64,000 bases of DNA. Origin: Asterias rubens. Lineage: Eukaryota; Echinodermata; Asteroidea; Forcipulatida; Asteriidae. The notes beneath the pieces were generated by a model. It was not told where the DNA came from. It made no database searches and was given only the letters and a program-made list of their open reading frames with translations. The stretch covers positions 15,999,047 to 16,063,046 of the forward strand of contig NC_047066.1 of the NCBI RefSeq assembly GCF_902459465.1. The letters run 5' to 3'. Each line of letters starts with the position of its first letter. Positions within the stretch are counted from its first letter, which is position 1. Made by a program: the position numbers and the translations under genes. Below are positions 44,201 through 55,495 of this stretch, in pieces.

Positions 44201-46098
44201 ATCTTGGGTAAGAATTATGACGTCATGCATGAAAATTAAGAGAGGCGTATTAAAATGTGAATATAAACATGTGGATTTTCTTCCCAAACGGTAAGGACAT
44301 AAATTGTCTCTGAGACAATTTTAAAATTATGTTACGAGTCTCATGACTGACTTTTGAACTAAAGTCAAAAGTCCCATTGAAACTGAAGGATTGAAATTGA
44401 AGAATTAATGACAGGGCGATTTCTCTATAAAGGTTACCTGATGGTTGTGTTGTTTTGGTCGTCTGGGTAGAAGGACTCCACTAGACTGTGAAGCCCCTGG
44501 TGACTGCTGGTGTCTGCTGGCCGACCTAGTGGACAAATATCCAAATAAAAACCACAAAATTATCACACTGGTTTAAATAGAAACCCTTTCAAACTCATGC
44601 ACGTTTGTACTCTTGAAATATCAATAAAAAATCTTGAAATATCAAGCTCTATGTGATAGAAGGTTACAAATGTTCCGAAAAGGGACAATATTTTATTTGA
44701 AAGGATGAGTGCATGGCAGCACTTTAAAGGGAGACTTTTTGGGACTCTAGGAGGCAACAGACTTGCCAGATGTCTACGCTCAGAACTGCATAAACAATGG
44801 AAATTAACCTGGTACATTGTACGTCTGCTGCCATCTGCAGTTCCAAAGTCTCTAGTGGGTAAAATCCATTAGTTTTTAAAGGCAGGTTATACTTTTGGTA
44901 ATTGTCAAAACCTAATATCCTAACTACGAGAAAATGTTGAACGAAAAAATAACCTCATTGCACAAATTTAGGTTTGCAATGAAACGTTATCTCTTTTTTA
45001 AAACTACACTACTTCAAAGGAAGTTATTTCTAACAATGTTTTATAATATTAATCCAGTGCTTTTTATCACCCTACTTTTAGGGTTAAAACAGGCACACTG
45101 GATATTGTTGTGGTTTCTTTCTCAGATCACTTTCCAGGCCATGGCGGTGTTTGTTACACGCATAACACGCTTCTTTTAAAGGTCACAGTAATCTATCAAG
45201 TTTTGCAAATAAACAGCTTTTTGTTTACAGACCTTGAAATATTCATACTCTTGTCTCAAATCTCCTTCTTACGAAAAGCTCTCTTTTGGACAATCTGACC
45301 ATTTGTGTCCAATTGTCATTGTGCTATGCAGAAAGCCATATAATATACTAGGTGCAATGATAGAGTCAACAGTTTGCTAGATCACTGTAAATTGACTCCA
45401 GAAGCCCAGAGTTCGTATCCATGGTACCTGGCATACTTCCCATGCATCAAAGCATGGAGCAATAAACTCAAAGCATGACATCAGATCTACATGTATCTAG
45501 GGCTAATTAACATAGATTTATACTGTAGACCCTCTCTCATGGTTTTCCAAATTTAGCTGCATTGGGCATGGTTGGATTTGAAATTTGATATGCTGTAATT
45601 TCAGATAAATTGTATGCAAGTGCTTCCAAGAACATGTGTCAGGTCTAACGCTTTTCCTAATGAAGTGCAGATATGGTGCTCATTTGGTGCAATTTTGGTG
45701 AAGGGGGTGTTTTTCAAAAGCTGGTCATGCTGGTGTGTACACCAAATTGACACCACAATTGGGAGTGGTGCCGTTTTGGTGCACCCTGTAGAATCTCAAC
45801 CTGGAAATTGTACACAGGGTTCACTTTTGGTGCGTCCCAATTATTTAAATTAGCCTGTAGAGCATCACACATTTACAGGTGTGGTTCTGCTTTGGTGTGG
45901 CCCACCATGGTGCGGATTTGGTGCGCTGGCAAAATTTGAGCAGTCCTCAATCCCTATACGAAAAAATTACACGTGGTTGTTATTTACAAGACTGTGGCTA
46001 ATTTAAATCCACAGTTAATGGACTGACAAACCTTTTGGCACTGCTCGACCTTCCTGATGTTGACATAGTTGCTGATCTATTCTTTATCAATGCGACAT
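41211..46098 (-). CDS. Unrecognised protein, 5 coding exons, possibly 5' partial
   Basis: Exons in order of transcription: 46032-46098, 44438-44525, 43820-43949, 42801-43091, 41211-41830. All borders are AG/GT and the phases agree, giving about 397 codons from the first acceptor, or 387 aa if the in-frame ATG of the first exon (codon 11) is the start. The N-terminal third is Ser/Arg/Gln-rich (RSLSS-type runs). The middle is the most protein-like part: a Cys/His-containing segment, FEFFKPYSVYRAP, KTYLWHTASVYSMSNMKAL, then a helical GFHTQEECDRYLQYLLKARK followed by a VWREPPKIP motif. The C-terminal ~140 residues are highly charged (E/D/K/G/Q repeats) and end HQNCFWGSH. No catalytic motif, signal peptide or membrane segment is visible. 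I do not recognise the family. A further upstream, perhaps non-coding, exon is likely. Confidence 0.78.
41940..42150. repeat. SINE fragment, intron of the unrecognised gene
   Basis: TACTTTCTGCAAAGTTTCTG, GGTGCTGTGGCACAATATGC, CCAATGGCTTATACTTCCC and ATCCGAAGGAGGCAG parallel parts of 12460-12775 and 25430-25620. Confidence 0.5.
42549..42782. repeat. MITE immediately beside a splice donor
   Basis: Ends GGGTCCGTTTGATTAGCTTC and its imperfect inverse GAAGCTAAACGAACGCACCC; the interior has mirrored CAGGTGAGCCCCTG words. On the minus strand it starts about 18 bp after the end of exon 42801-43091. Confidence 0.8.
43286..43800. repeat. 20-bp minisatellite, ~25 copies
   Basis: Unit GACTGCCTGCAAGCTTGCAA with A/C/T variants, repeated about 25 times in the intron that follows exon 43820-43949 (minus strand). 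It begins about 15-20 bp inside the intron. The unit has no stop codon in most frames, so long ORFs (SCxLAGSLA- and DCLQACKTA-type repeats) run on both strands. These are artefacts of the repeat. Confidence 0.96.
44876..45060. repeat. Family A MITE, fragment
   Basis: Starts AAAGGCAGGTTATACTTTTG and retains AACAATGTTTTATAATATTA, then loses the family pattern. Confidence 0.55.
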
Positions 46099-46709
46099 CT
46101 GTAATCTGTTGTATGAGATACAATAGACAAACATTATTAAAATTATATCAAACAAGGAAACCACTCTTCATTTTCAGAACTACATGTACTATGTAGGCCT
46201 TCCGAATTCGGAAACTTACTCTGTGGCAGGTAGAAAAAAACGTGACCTAGACTTTCCTAAAAAGAACATTTACAGCAAAGTATGGCCAGGCCTTGAATTT
46301 CATTCTTGGAGGAGCACAGCAATTTTCCACTTCTATGATGAAAATGTATATTATTTAGCACGTCAGGGCACTATATGGCAACTCCTATGTGGCAGGGTGC
46401 CATACATAGGTTATTTTCGAGCAATTGCGCGCATGGTTATACCGCAAACCAAATATATATTCACCATGCAATGACTCAAATTTAATAAATCAATTCACTT
46501 TTGGAAATGTCACACCATGGCAGCTTACAACTATTGAAACTCACTCATCCCCAAGGCTCAGTCAGAGTGTAGGTTTGATTCCCATAGTCATGGGGATTAT
46601 TAAATTCTGTTGTTGGATGTTGCTATGGAGTCAAATGGCAAGGCACTTCATCAACTAGTCATGCAGAATAACCCTATTATTGAGTGAAAGGTCATTGAGA
46701 TTACATCCT

Positions 46710-47088
46710 TAAAGCCATTGGACCCTTTCGGTACAGAAAAAAAAAATAAAAGTTCACAGATTTACAAATACCTTTACAGGGTTTACAGAAGGTAGTGGTG
46801 AAAGACTTCTCTTGAAATATTAGTCCATGAAATGCTTTACTTTTTGAGAAAACAGTAAAACAATATCAATTCTCGATAGCGAGAATTACGGAACTATTTT
46901 AAACACATGTCAAGACACGGCAAAATGTGCGGGTACAAGGATGGGTTTTCCCATTATTTTCTCCCGAGTCCGATGACCGATTGAGCCTAAATTTCCACAG
47001 GTTTGTTATTTTATAATATAAGTTGTGATGTACACAAAGTGTGGGCCTTGGAAAATACTGTTTACTGAAAGGGTCCAATGGCTTTAAA
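46710..47088. repeat. Family B MITE, full copy
   Basis: Starts TTAAAGCCATTGGACCCTTT and ends AAAGGGTCCAATGGCTTTAA, about 380 bp. The interior has TCTCGATAGCGAGA and CTCCCGAGTCCGATGACCGA. It shares the general plan of family A but a different sequence. Second copy at 56753-57143. Confidence 0.9.
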
Positions 47089-47352
47089 GCCATTATACAC
47101 TTTCCCTCTGAAGTAACGTAGTTTTTGAGAAAGAGATAATTTCTCACTAAAATAATAAAAGACTTCTAGCTAGAAGTCTTCTACTCTTATCTGAAAGCAC
47201 ACAAAGTCGTCCAACAACGCTGTTTTTACTTTCATAATTTCCTCGCAACTTCGATGACCAATTTTTACAGGCCTGTTATTTAATGGTTATGATGGGATAC
47301 ACTCAGTGAGAAGACTGGTCTTTGACAACTACCAAACGTGTACCTTCCCTTA
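47088..47352. repeat. Family A MITE (ACACGTTTGG subfamily), left part deleted
   Basis: Directly abuts the family B copy and ends CAAACGTGTACCTTCCCTTA; it includes the AGACTTCTAGCTAGAAGTCT palindrome. The left end is reduced to AAAGCCATTATACACTTT, perhaps a recombinant of the two families. Confidence 0.75.
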
Positions 47353-47857
47353 TGGTTATTTGTGTAGGCCTACCTTTAATTCATGATAATTCAAAGCTTT
47401 GTTTAATCCCATCCTGTTTAAATAAATTACGAATGCTATTTATTTCCTTTTATTAATGTATAGCGGCTTTAGTTTTGACTGGGAGCAAACTATGAATAAA
47501 TGTGTGGGTGTGGTACATATGTGCGAGGTTCATTACTGCTAAATTTAGAGAATTAAAATTAGCCTTGACCAAGGTGACTGGACAGCACTCAAATTTGACA
47601 CTGAGCCACAGGATCACAACCCAAAAGCCAGAGTGATTTTAGCCTCGGGCTTGTACATAAACAAGTAAATGACAAGTCACGGCGGTCTTCAAATAAAGTG
47701 GTATTTAATTGAACCACTGTGTAATGTTCTGAACAGACAGAAATGAAGTTCTGATAATTACTTTAAAACTGGTCTGTAATTAAATCAAAATACAAAGTAA
47801 CCCATTTATAACTTTAACTTACTTACGTAAGGCAATGAGATAATTCTCTTTAAATAA

Positions 47858-48045
47858 AAGACACTGGATGGACACTATCTGACTGTATTGGTAATTGTCA
47901 AAGACCAGTCTTCTCACTTGGTGTATCTCAACATGCATAAAATAACAAGACTGTGTGAAAATTTGAGCTCAATCGGCCATCGAAGTTGCGAGATAATTAT
48001 GATAATGAAAGGAAAAAACACCCTTGTCACACGAAGTTGCTTTCT
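47858..48045. repeat. Family A MITE fragment
   Basis: GGACACTATCTGACTGTATT, GTCAAAGACCAGTCTTCTCA and CACCCTTGTCACACGAAGTT, then the match ends. Confidence 0.75.
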
Positions 48046-48564
48046 TCTTTTAGCTCCATGCTTCCACACACAACAAAACACTGAGTCACTGGAAAGACTG
48101 AGGAATTGATAACATTAACAATTGCTGTTTCTTTGCTCTTCCAAAAGTTCCAGTCTTCGGACATGTTGGAAAACATTTAAATTAATTGATTATGATAGAG
48201 ACACAAACCTCAATCTAGCAGGTAGTATTTGGCCAGACCTACATGGCTTCTGCACCATCATCGGATCATTTAATTGCTCTATGTTCAAAACACGAAATAT
48301 TTTGTACAAAATGTCCCATCTATGCAGATAGCACCACACCGTATGTATATAGAGAGTGCAAGATAGTTTCATGGTTGATTGTTTACTAGTTATTTGACCT
48401 TTGACACGGTTTCCGTGCGACCAGCCACACACAAGTTGCGTTGGATAGGTTTCAAGTCCGATATATATATGCTGCCGCTTTTATTTGTAGTTAAAAAAAC
48501 AAAAGGGGTCAAAAGTTTTTTCTTGGGATGACATGATATATGGGGATGCGCATACAGAGTTTGA

Positions 48565-48925
48565 TATGGCGAGCCAAAGTAACAAATATTAGCATTAGCA
48601 ACGTTTTTTTTGTTTAATGCCATCGTCGATGTCTTCAATGTATTTAAAGATATCTTTAAAATGATTAAGAGATATCTCTTAATCATTTAAAGATAGCTCT
48701 CAATGATTTAAAGATCTCTAAAGGATTTAGAGATATCTTAAAGATATATGTACCCCATATTTTATTTGACAACTGCATTAGACCTGTTGTTAAAATGTTG
48801 GTAACATGATGGGCTTGTGAATTGTTTGTATTGACAACATTGTGACTATATTTACGATATGAAAGTAATTGGCATCTAGCATTGACTTAAAATACAATAC
48901 TTGACTGTCATCAACGGTAACTTAA
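48565..48925 (+). mobile_element. 5' fragment of the AGAGATATCTCT element (copy 1)
   Basis: Begins with the same TATGGCGAGCCAAAGTAA end as the full element at 51794 and follows it through ATGTCTTCAATGTATTTAAAG, a short AGATATCTCT array and GTTGGTAACAT to CTGTCATCAACGG. It lacks the two insertions present in the other copy. It is cut off by a family A fragment (48923-49013). Confidence 0.85.
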
Positions 48926-49597
48926 AGACAGTGGACACTATTGGTAATGGTCAAAGGCCAGTCTTCTCACTTGGTGTATCTCAACATAAATAACCAACCT
49001 GTGAAAATTTGAGAAAATGGCATCTCACCGCGTACCGTGTGTTCGGCCAGTTTGTGCGGCCATTTTGTAATAAAATGAACAAACAGCATCGCGTGAGCGT
49101 TCAATAAAAAAACTCAAACGTGTATTTCATATTCAACGCGCGTGCAGAATGACGCGCTTGTCATCTTGCACGAAGCATCACTCGTGCGCCCTCTAGTTCT
49201 TATACATAACTCTATGATAAAGACCGGCTTTGGAAAATAGCGAATAAGTTGGCCACTAAATCAGCATACATTGTGTAAACCTTGCGCGTTGCACTGTATC
49301 GCACGCTAATATATTATCTCCCTGTAAGTTTCATTGCAACTTCGCGCACTTACGCGTACGCGCGCTGAAAATGTATTAATTTAGAGTGCGCGCGTGTAAC
49401 ATGTGCGCGCGTATAAACTGAGGCCGAGCTCATGCGCGCGTTTTAATGCACAAGGAACAGCTATCGTCCAATCATTTGCCTCCTTTGACCCCAGTGCACC
49501 ACATGTCTGGAAGTACCGCCGAGAGAAAAGTCACAAAATTTGGACAATATTTTAGCCGTTTAATTCGCTAAAAAAGGTATTTAATAATGGGAATAAC

Positions 49598-49740
49598 AGT
49601 GTTCGTACCCGGTCTTCGCTGCGTGGTAATGACCTTGGTTGGTGGCTGGCACTGTTAACGGACCTCGCCTCCGGCTCGGTCCGTTAACAGCGCCAGCCAC
49701 CACAACCCGGTCATACCACGCAGTGAAGACCGGGTACTCG
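49598..49740. repeat. GC-rich perfect-stem inverted repeat
   Basis: TACCCGGTCTTCGCTGCGTG, GGTTGGTGGCTGGC and TGTTAACGGACC are mirrored by GGTCCGTTAACAGCGCCAGC, CACCACAACCC and CACGCAGTGAAGACCGGGTA. Arms of about 65 bp, spacer about 12 bp. Confidence 0.88.
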
Positions 49741-51881
49741 CACTAACAACTACTGGACCTCGGCTCTCTCCTTATATAAGGAGGTGCTATAGGAACAGTT
49801 ACTAATCGGGCCTCCGTGAGGTGCCCGATATATCACGTAAAGCAGGGAAATTATGATTTAATAAATAGAACAACAAAAATCATATACGTGAACTAAATCA
49901 AAGAGGTTTTTATCTTACCGAATGTGAAGTCAATAGAGATCTGTCGATCACACACTATTATTATAATATAAATAATTCTGGATCCCGCAAGTTTACAATA
50001 TAAATTATACAGTGACGAGTAGTACAAAGAAAGTGATCTGATCTGGTAAGCAGCAATTTGACAAGTGACTGGGATCTGTCATAACTTGACCCTATATAAA
50101 CAATAAACAATAAACCTAGCAACAACTTGAACTTCCTGCGCTGCCAAACCGCGCTAGCCCCAAGGCTTACGTTCCGATTGCTCCACGCCGTGGGGCCATT
50201 AACAAGCTTCCGTTACACGGACTCTTTGAATGCGAATCTTACGTTAGATTTTTCACCATTATTTACATTTTGTAGCGATAATTTGAATACATGATCTTTT
50301 TAGTCAATTACTCGTTAATAATTTTGTAAAAAAAACGATTTAAATTTGGCTTGGTAAGTTACTTTTAGACGGCCGGAAGTAAAACTAGCCCGGAAGGTCA
50401 CGTGATTGTTTGTACCGCTTTTTGGTTAGAACAATATCACGCGACCTTCGTTTTTGTCTTAAAATGCTCAAAAACGGCTAAATTTGATGATTTTTTCAAG
50501 GACTGTTTTTCTTTATTCCTGGAAGACCACTGAAGTCATATCTTAGTCTATAGTTTTGTATCCAAAAAAGCCCAATTCGGGCCGGTGTGTCCCTTTAATA
50601 ATTGCTTCACATTAAATTGATGTGGTCTATTTACCGTGATATTCATTTTTATTCTGTTCTCTCAGTAAGGCCGTCTCAACATGACGTTTTTCAACTCACG
50701 ATGAACAGTCTTTTTTGTATTATTTTCTGGGGTTCTGATAATATCTTCCTCCCCAAAAAATACGACTCAACTTAACATTTCTCGATCAGTAAACAAAAAA
50801 AACAAAGCTGGCACTTTTGAAAAAAAGGGACTTCGGACTTTTTTACGGAAAATAATTTCTAAACACCGTACTGACCATTTGGTGCCCCCCCCCCTCAAAA
50901 AATAAAATAAAAGTGAAACAAAACTAGCGGAGGACAGACGTGTTTTTTTTGCGATTTAAGGGACCAAATAGTGAAAATTTAGGGGCATGTGCGTTAGTTA
51001 TACGTAGGCCTAAACAATCATGCGATGTTCCTTCAGGGCCACCATACTATTCTGTGTTTTTAATGTTGTTTCATGTATAATGTCAAAGGCCGCCCGCTTT
51101 CGAGGAACCACAACACTAAAAATGTATGTCGTTCTCAGATATTATGACGGTGGATGTTTGTTCAGCCATCCAGATGACAGAGTCTCTCACAGCATAGAGC
51201 TAGGACCCACAGTCACACGTACATACATGCAGCAGAGAGAGAGCGCTGCAGCACACTTAACAATATTGACATCCGTGTGTGCATACGAGGAAGATGTCTG
51301 CAACAACAGTGGATGAGGAGTTCGACTTTGTTGTCATGGTTGTCTGACGATTCTACTAAAGGTAAGGGTGGGACAGTGTGAGCATTCGGTTATTACATGC
51401 GATGATACTTATTATCAAGTTCCACACCATGGTACATGATCCACTCTGTGCCTCAACATCGTGGGGACACACATTCAAGGTTTGCCTATAATATAGCTCT
51501 ATCTATCGACTACTCTGTGTGTTCGCCACAATATCCATTAAATTTGATGCTCAACGTGTGTTGGGGATTATATCACGCCATATCATGTTCAGTCGATTGT
51601 TTGTATGTACGTTGCGCAGTTGCTGTACACATATTTATAAGAGTATTGTTTCTAATGTGTGGTCCAGCAATAATTTCTTTTTTTCAATGGTGATTATTTC
51701 AATTTTGCTTCTGCATGAGCCGGCATGCATGGATGACGGGGAATGTCATGCACCTCTCGGATCGCTGAGGCCAATTATGTTAATGATGCCTAGTATGGCG
51801 AGCCAAAGTAAAATTTATTAGCATTAGCAACGTTTTTTATTTTTGGTTAATGCCATCGACGATGTCTTCAATGTATTTAAA

Positions 51882-52210
51882 CAACTCCATTCCCACACCT
51901 CCAATACTGCTGATGCATACAGGCAACGACTCCGTTCATCAGCTGATCATACCCGGCTTTCCGTTCCTAGAACTAGACGGGAAGCTGGGGATAGCTCATT
52001 CTCAATAGCTGCCCCTCGCCTATGGAATGAGCTCCCCGCGGGTCTGAGAGAGGCGATCTCGTTGCCTGTAAAAGCCTTCTCAAGACATTTCTGTTTCCCC
52101 ACCCATCCTAGTTTGTTTGTTTTTCTTTTGTTGTCATAGTCTCATGTAAAGCGCTCTGTTCTCCGTAGAGCGCTTTATAAATGCTTCATATTATTATTAT
52201 TATTATTATT
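51882..52210 (+). mobile_element. 5'-truncated LINE 3' end nested in the TIR element
   Basis: Encodes the ending of a non-LTR reverse transcriptase ORF: FSIAAPRLWNELPAGLREA then LPVKAFSRHF, the usual CR1/L2/Rex-like terminus. It is followed by a 3' tail GTAGAGCGCTTTATAAATGC and an ATT microsatellite. The paralogous sequence at 48640 shows the uninterrupted target (GTATTTAAAGATATC). Confidence 0.85.
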
Positions 52211-52452
52211 AAAGATATCTTTAAATGATTAAGAGATATCTCTAAATCATTTGAAGATTGCTCTAAATGATTTAAAGATATCTCTAAATGATTTAAAGAT
52301 ATCTCTAAAGGATTTAGAGATATCTCTAAATGATTTAAAGATATCTGTACCCCATATTTTATTTGGCAACTGCATTGACCTGTTGTTAAAATGTTGGTAA
52401 CATATGGGCTTCTTAAAATACGCTGTTTGTATTGACAACATTGTGACTATAT

Positions 52453-52782
52453 CGTCGTGTGCCCGGCAAAAGGGCGTAAGGCCTTACGCCCTTTTGCCGG
52501 GAACATAAAGTAGTTCGTCCCAGTAACAAAAGGACGTAAGCAACAAAATGGCTCCTGACATGAAAAATATGTAATTTTTGTTTGTTCTTTTGCTAGAATT
52601 ACCATGAAGACATGTTTCCCCATTCCCCATGCAGAATTTAACCTTTCTAGAATGACTTTTGCATGGCAACAAATTTACCAAACTTTCCCGCTCATAATTC
52701 TTGAAACACAAATTTTAACATAAATTGCTTACGTCCTTCTGCCGGGAACTTTCCCTTACGTCCTTTTGCCGGGCACACGACG
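52453..52782. mobile_element. 330-bp MITE nested in the TIR element
   Basis: Ends CGTCGTGTGCCCGGCAAAAG and CTTTTGCCGGGCACACGACG, inverted. The left end also forms its own hairpin around GGGCGTAAGGCCTTACGCCC. It is flanked by ATAT repeats, and the copy at 48565-48925 has the empty site. Confidence 0.9.
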
Positions 52783-52934
52783 ATATATACTTACGATATG
52801 AAAGTAATTGGCATCAGCATTGACTTAAAATGCAATACTTGACTGTCATCAACGGAAACTTGAAAGCCACTCATTGCAACTCCATTTACTTGATTGTGCA
52901 GAGCATGGTATTTTGTGATTCGACGAAACCGTAA

Positions 52935-54185
52935 CCGATTTAGAGTTATCTCTAAATGAGTTAGAGATATCTCTTATTCATCTAGAGATATCTCTAAATG
53001 ATTACGAGATATCTCTAAATCATTCAGAGATATATGTCTAAATAATATAGAGATATCTCTAAATAGTATAGAGGTATCTCTAAATTATTTAAAGATATCT
53101 CTTATTCATTTAGAGATATCTCTAAATTTAGAGATATTTCTAAATCATTTAGAGATATCTCTAAATCGCCTCTGGTTGAACCTGAATTATGGGTATGCTC
53201 TGGTGGTTAGGAAAGACACTGTGTTCCCGTGATTGTACATTTTTGTGACTCCCAATACGATGTCGCCTGTTGAGTTTATTGGCTCTTAAATGCCACCGTC
53301 ATTCTGTGCATTCAGTGCGTATGGTGCGCATGACCCCATGCACATACGCGCAACCGGAATAATTTAAAGATATCTCTAAATGATTTAGAGATATCTCTAA
53401 ATGATTTAGAAATATCTCTAAATGAGTTAGAGATATCTTTAAAATATTTAGAGATATCTCTAAATGAGTTAGATATTATCTCTAAATGAATTAGAGATAT
53501 CTCCAAATGAATTAAAGATATCTATATGTAAACGATTTAGAGATATCTCGCAATGAATTAGAGATATCTCTAAATCAGTTACGGCTCTCTGTAAAGTTCA
53601 CAAATTTGAAAGCGCTGTACACTCAGGTCAGTGATGTTAGTCTCGAAATGCATTCCATTAATTGAACTTGCAAACGAACGAGTTTCAAGTCATCCACCTT
53701 GCCAAATAATGTACTTAATGTCAGCATTGTTGCCAACAAAATCACGCATTTCAAGTCATCGATGTTTCAATGATGTTTTATGAAATTAAAGGACATCGCT
53801 GTGAGCAATAACAGGTGTGTTTAAAGCAATCGTTGATGCCAACATTTAGAGATATCTCTAAATGATTTACAGATATCTTTGAGTGATTTAGCGATATCTT
53901 TAAAACATTTACAGGTATCTCCAAACGAATTCGAGATCTTTATCGCTTAACCATTTAAAGATATCTTTAAATCATTGACAAAAAATGATGTTCTGTGAAT
54001 CACCTATTAAGAAAACAAATTGTCTTTCAAACGACTAAGAGACATCTCTAAATATTTAGAGATATCTCTTAATATTTAGAGATATCTCTTAATAATTAGA
54101 GATATCTCTTAATCATTTGGAGATATCTCTAAATATTTAGAGATGTCTCTAAATCTTTTAGAGATATCTCTAAATTGTTTTAAAG
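52935..54185. repeat. Blocks of ~20-bp palindromic units (AGAGATATCTCT)
   Basis: Blocks at about 52935-53165, 53360-53580, 53843-53960 and 54028-54185, with smaller ones at 48645-48745 and 52210-52345. Each unit joins the 12-bp palindrome AGAGATATCTCT to an AAATGATTT-like palindrome, with a period near 20 bp. Minus-strand ORFs with SFRDIFKSFRDI-type repeats are artefacts. Confidence 0.92.
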
Positions 54186-54569
54186 ACGTTGCTAATGCTA
54201 ATAAATGCTACTTTGGCTCGCCATAGCCTAGCCTCCACTCAGCCACTACCACGCGTGTTGAAATGTTGTAGCATAATCAGAGCACCGGCAATAATTATTT
54301 GCCCACATCAGCCAGCATCACTTGCTCCTCGTATCTCTCTATTCTTAACAGGTAAGTCAATAACTCATTTTGTTTTTATGCAGGTTATGACTGTAACAAT
54401 TTGTTACATAATAATAAAAATGTGCTTTATTTTCATTCTAAATTCCACGTGGTATAGTGTACATTTTAAACTGGACGTGGTGGGGATGTGGCGTGGTGCT
54501 TATCGCGCGCTCGCTTACCACGTAAGGGGGCCTACCTCTGGGGTCCGGTTCACGCACGGGGTCAAATTA

Positions 54570-54740
54570 AGTTGATTGGGTTTTGAGTCTGTACCTGACT
54601 GCGTGGGTTTTCCCCTGAATAAGTTTCTGTGGTTTTCCTCAAAAATATTATTTAAAACTTACTTCGTTGTCTTCTCTCCTTGCATTGATTGAACCAAGGG
54701 GATTGGTACGTTTGGCTAGTCACTGTTTCAATGGTAAATA
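54570..54740. repeat. SINE-like fragment, shared with 37440-37650
   Basis: GCGTGGGTTTTCCCCTGAAT, GTGGTTTTCCTC, ACTTACTTCGTTGTCTTCTC and TTTGGCTAGTCACTG match the 37.5-kb copy. Confidence 0.6.
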
Positions 54741-55324
54741 AAAAATAACTTGATGGACTTACAACAGATTTTCGATAGTATGGCATTTTTTTAAATAATT
54801 TCACTTCATATTAAATGAGTTAGTGAAAGTAGTGTCCCTTACCTCCCCCAAATTTTCAATTTTGAGAAACGTAGCTTCTCAGATACGGATTTAGGCCTAA
54901 TTCTTTCTGCTTGGACAGTATATCCACTCCGGATTTTCGGCGATACATCAAAAACGCGACCACCTTTTGCAATGAAATGTTCATAGGTTAGTTTTTGTAT
55001 ATATCCATACAGTCATTTATATAGGATTCAAACAATCTTAGGTTGGCGTGGCGTAAATATGGGCACAAATACCTACTTTTTGTATCCGTACAGTGGTTTC
55101 ATTTTCCTGCAACGCTTTGCCTATTGAACAACACGTTCTATAACCCACACCCCCCTCCCTTCCGTTTCTGCTACCTTTCCCTTTCACTTTAGACTAGACT
55201 CAAGTCCCAATCCAGTGCCAATCTCCCAGCAAACTATTGATTTGTGTCGCTCTGCATTCCCCATTAACCTGTTCCAATCTCGGGACCACACGCTACACTT
55301 TGACGGCGGCGGGTATATGCTCAG

Positions 55325-55495
55325 CCGTCGGTTTCACTAAGAGTTGGGACTCGTCTTATCTCGAGTTAGGACTCGGAACTCGTCCTAACTTAGGATTAAT
55401 CTTAAGGTCTGCATGCTACAGTGCAGGGTTGGGACTCGTCATAAGTCCTAACATTAGTCCTAAGTTAGGAAGAGTTTTGTGAAATCGACGGCCGG
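55325..55495. repeat. Family D fold-back MITE
   Basis: Inverse orientation of 4441-4618: GCCGTCGGTTTCACTAAGAG at the left, AGTTTTGTGAAATCGACGGC at the right, with CTTATCTCGAGTTAGGACTC and GGTCTGCATGCTACAGTGCA inside. Confidence 0.88.

Larger units (their letters stand above)
51794..54225. mobile_element. 2.43-kb TIR transposon filled with AGAGATATCTCT palindromes
   Basis: TIRs of about 40 bp start TATGGCGAGCCAAAGTA and include ATTAGCATTAGCAACG. The right TIR is at 54185-54225. Both sides carry GCCTAG (51788-51793 and 54226-54231), a perfect 6-bp target duplication. The interior is non-coding apart from a LINE tail inserted later. It contains several blocks of AGAGATATCTCTAAATGATT-type units. 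A nested MITE lies at 52453-52782. Non-autonomous; superfamily unknown. Confidence 0.9.

Noticed and set aside
45600-45940. Repeated TTTTGGTGC words suggesting a coding or regulatory repeat
   Set aside because: Spacing is irregular, no frame is kept, and it does not coincide with splice sites; probably low-complexity drift.
51290-51360. ATG-led exon with GTAAGG donor as first coding exon of Dispatched
   Set aside because: A stop codon follows after 17 codons, so it can only be a 5' UTR exon; there is no evidence linking it to the gene.
51843-52139. Independent gene containing FSIAAPRLWNELPAGL
   Set aside because: This is the common C-terminal end of non-LTR retrotransposon ORFs with its 3' tail, and it interrupts a sequence whose empty copy is at 48640.
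52247-53506. Minus-strand ORFs with SFRDIFKSFRDI-type repeats
   Set aside because: They arise from the AGAGATATCTCT arrays and change frame with each block.
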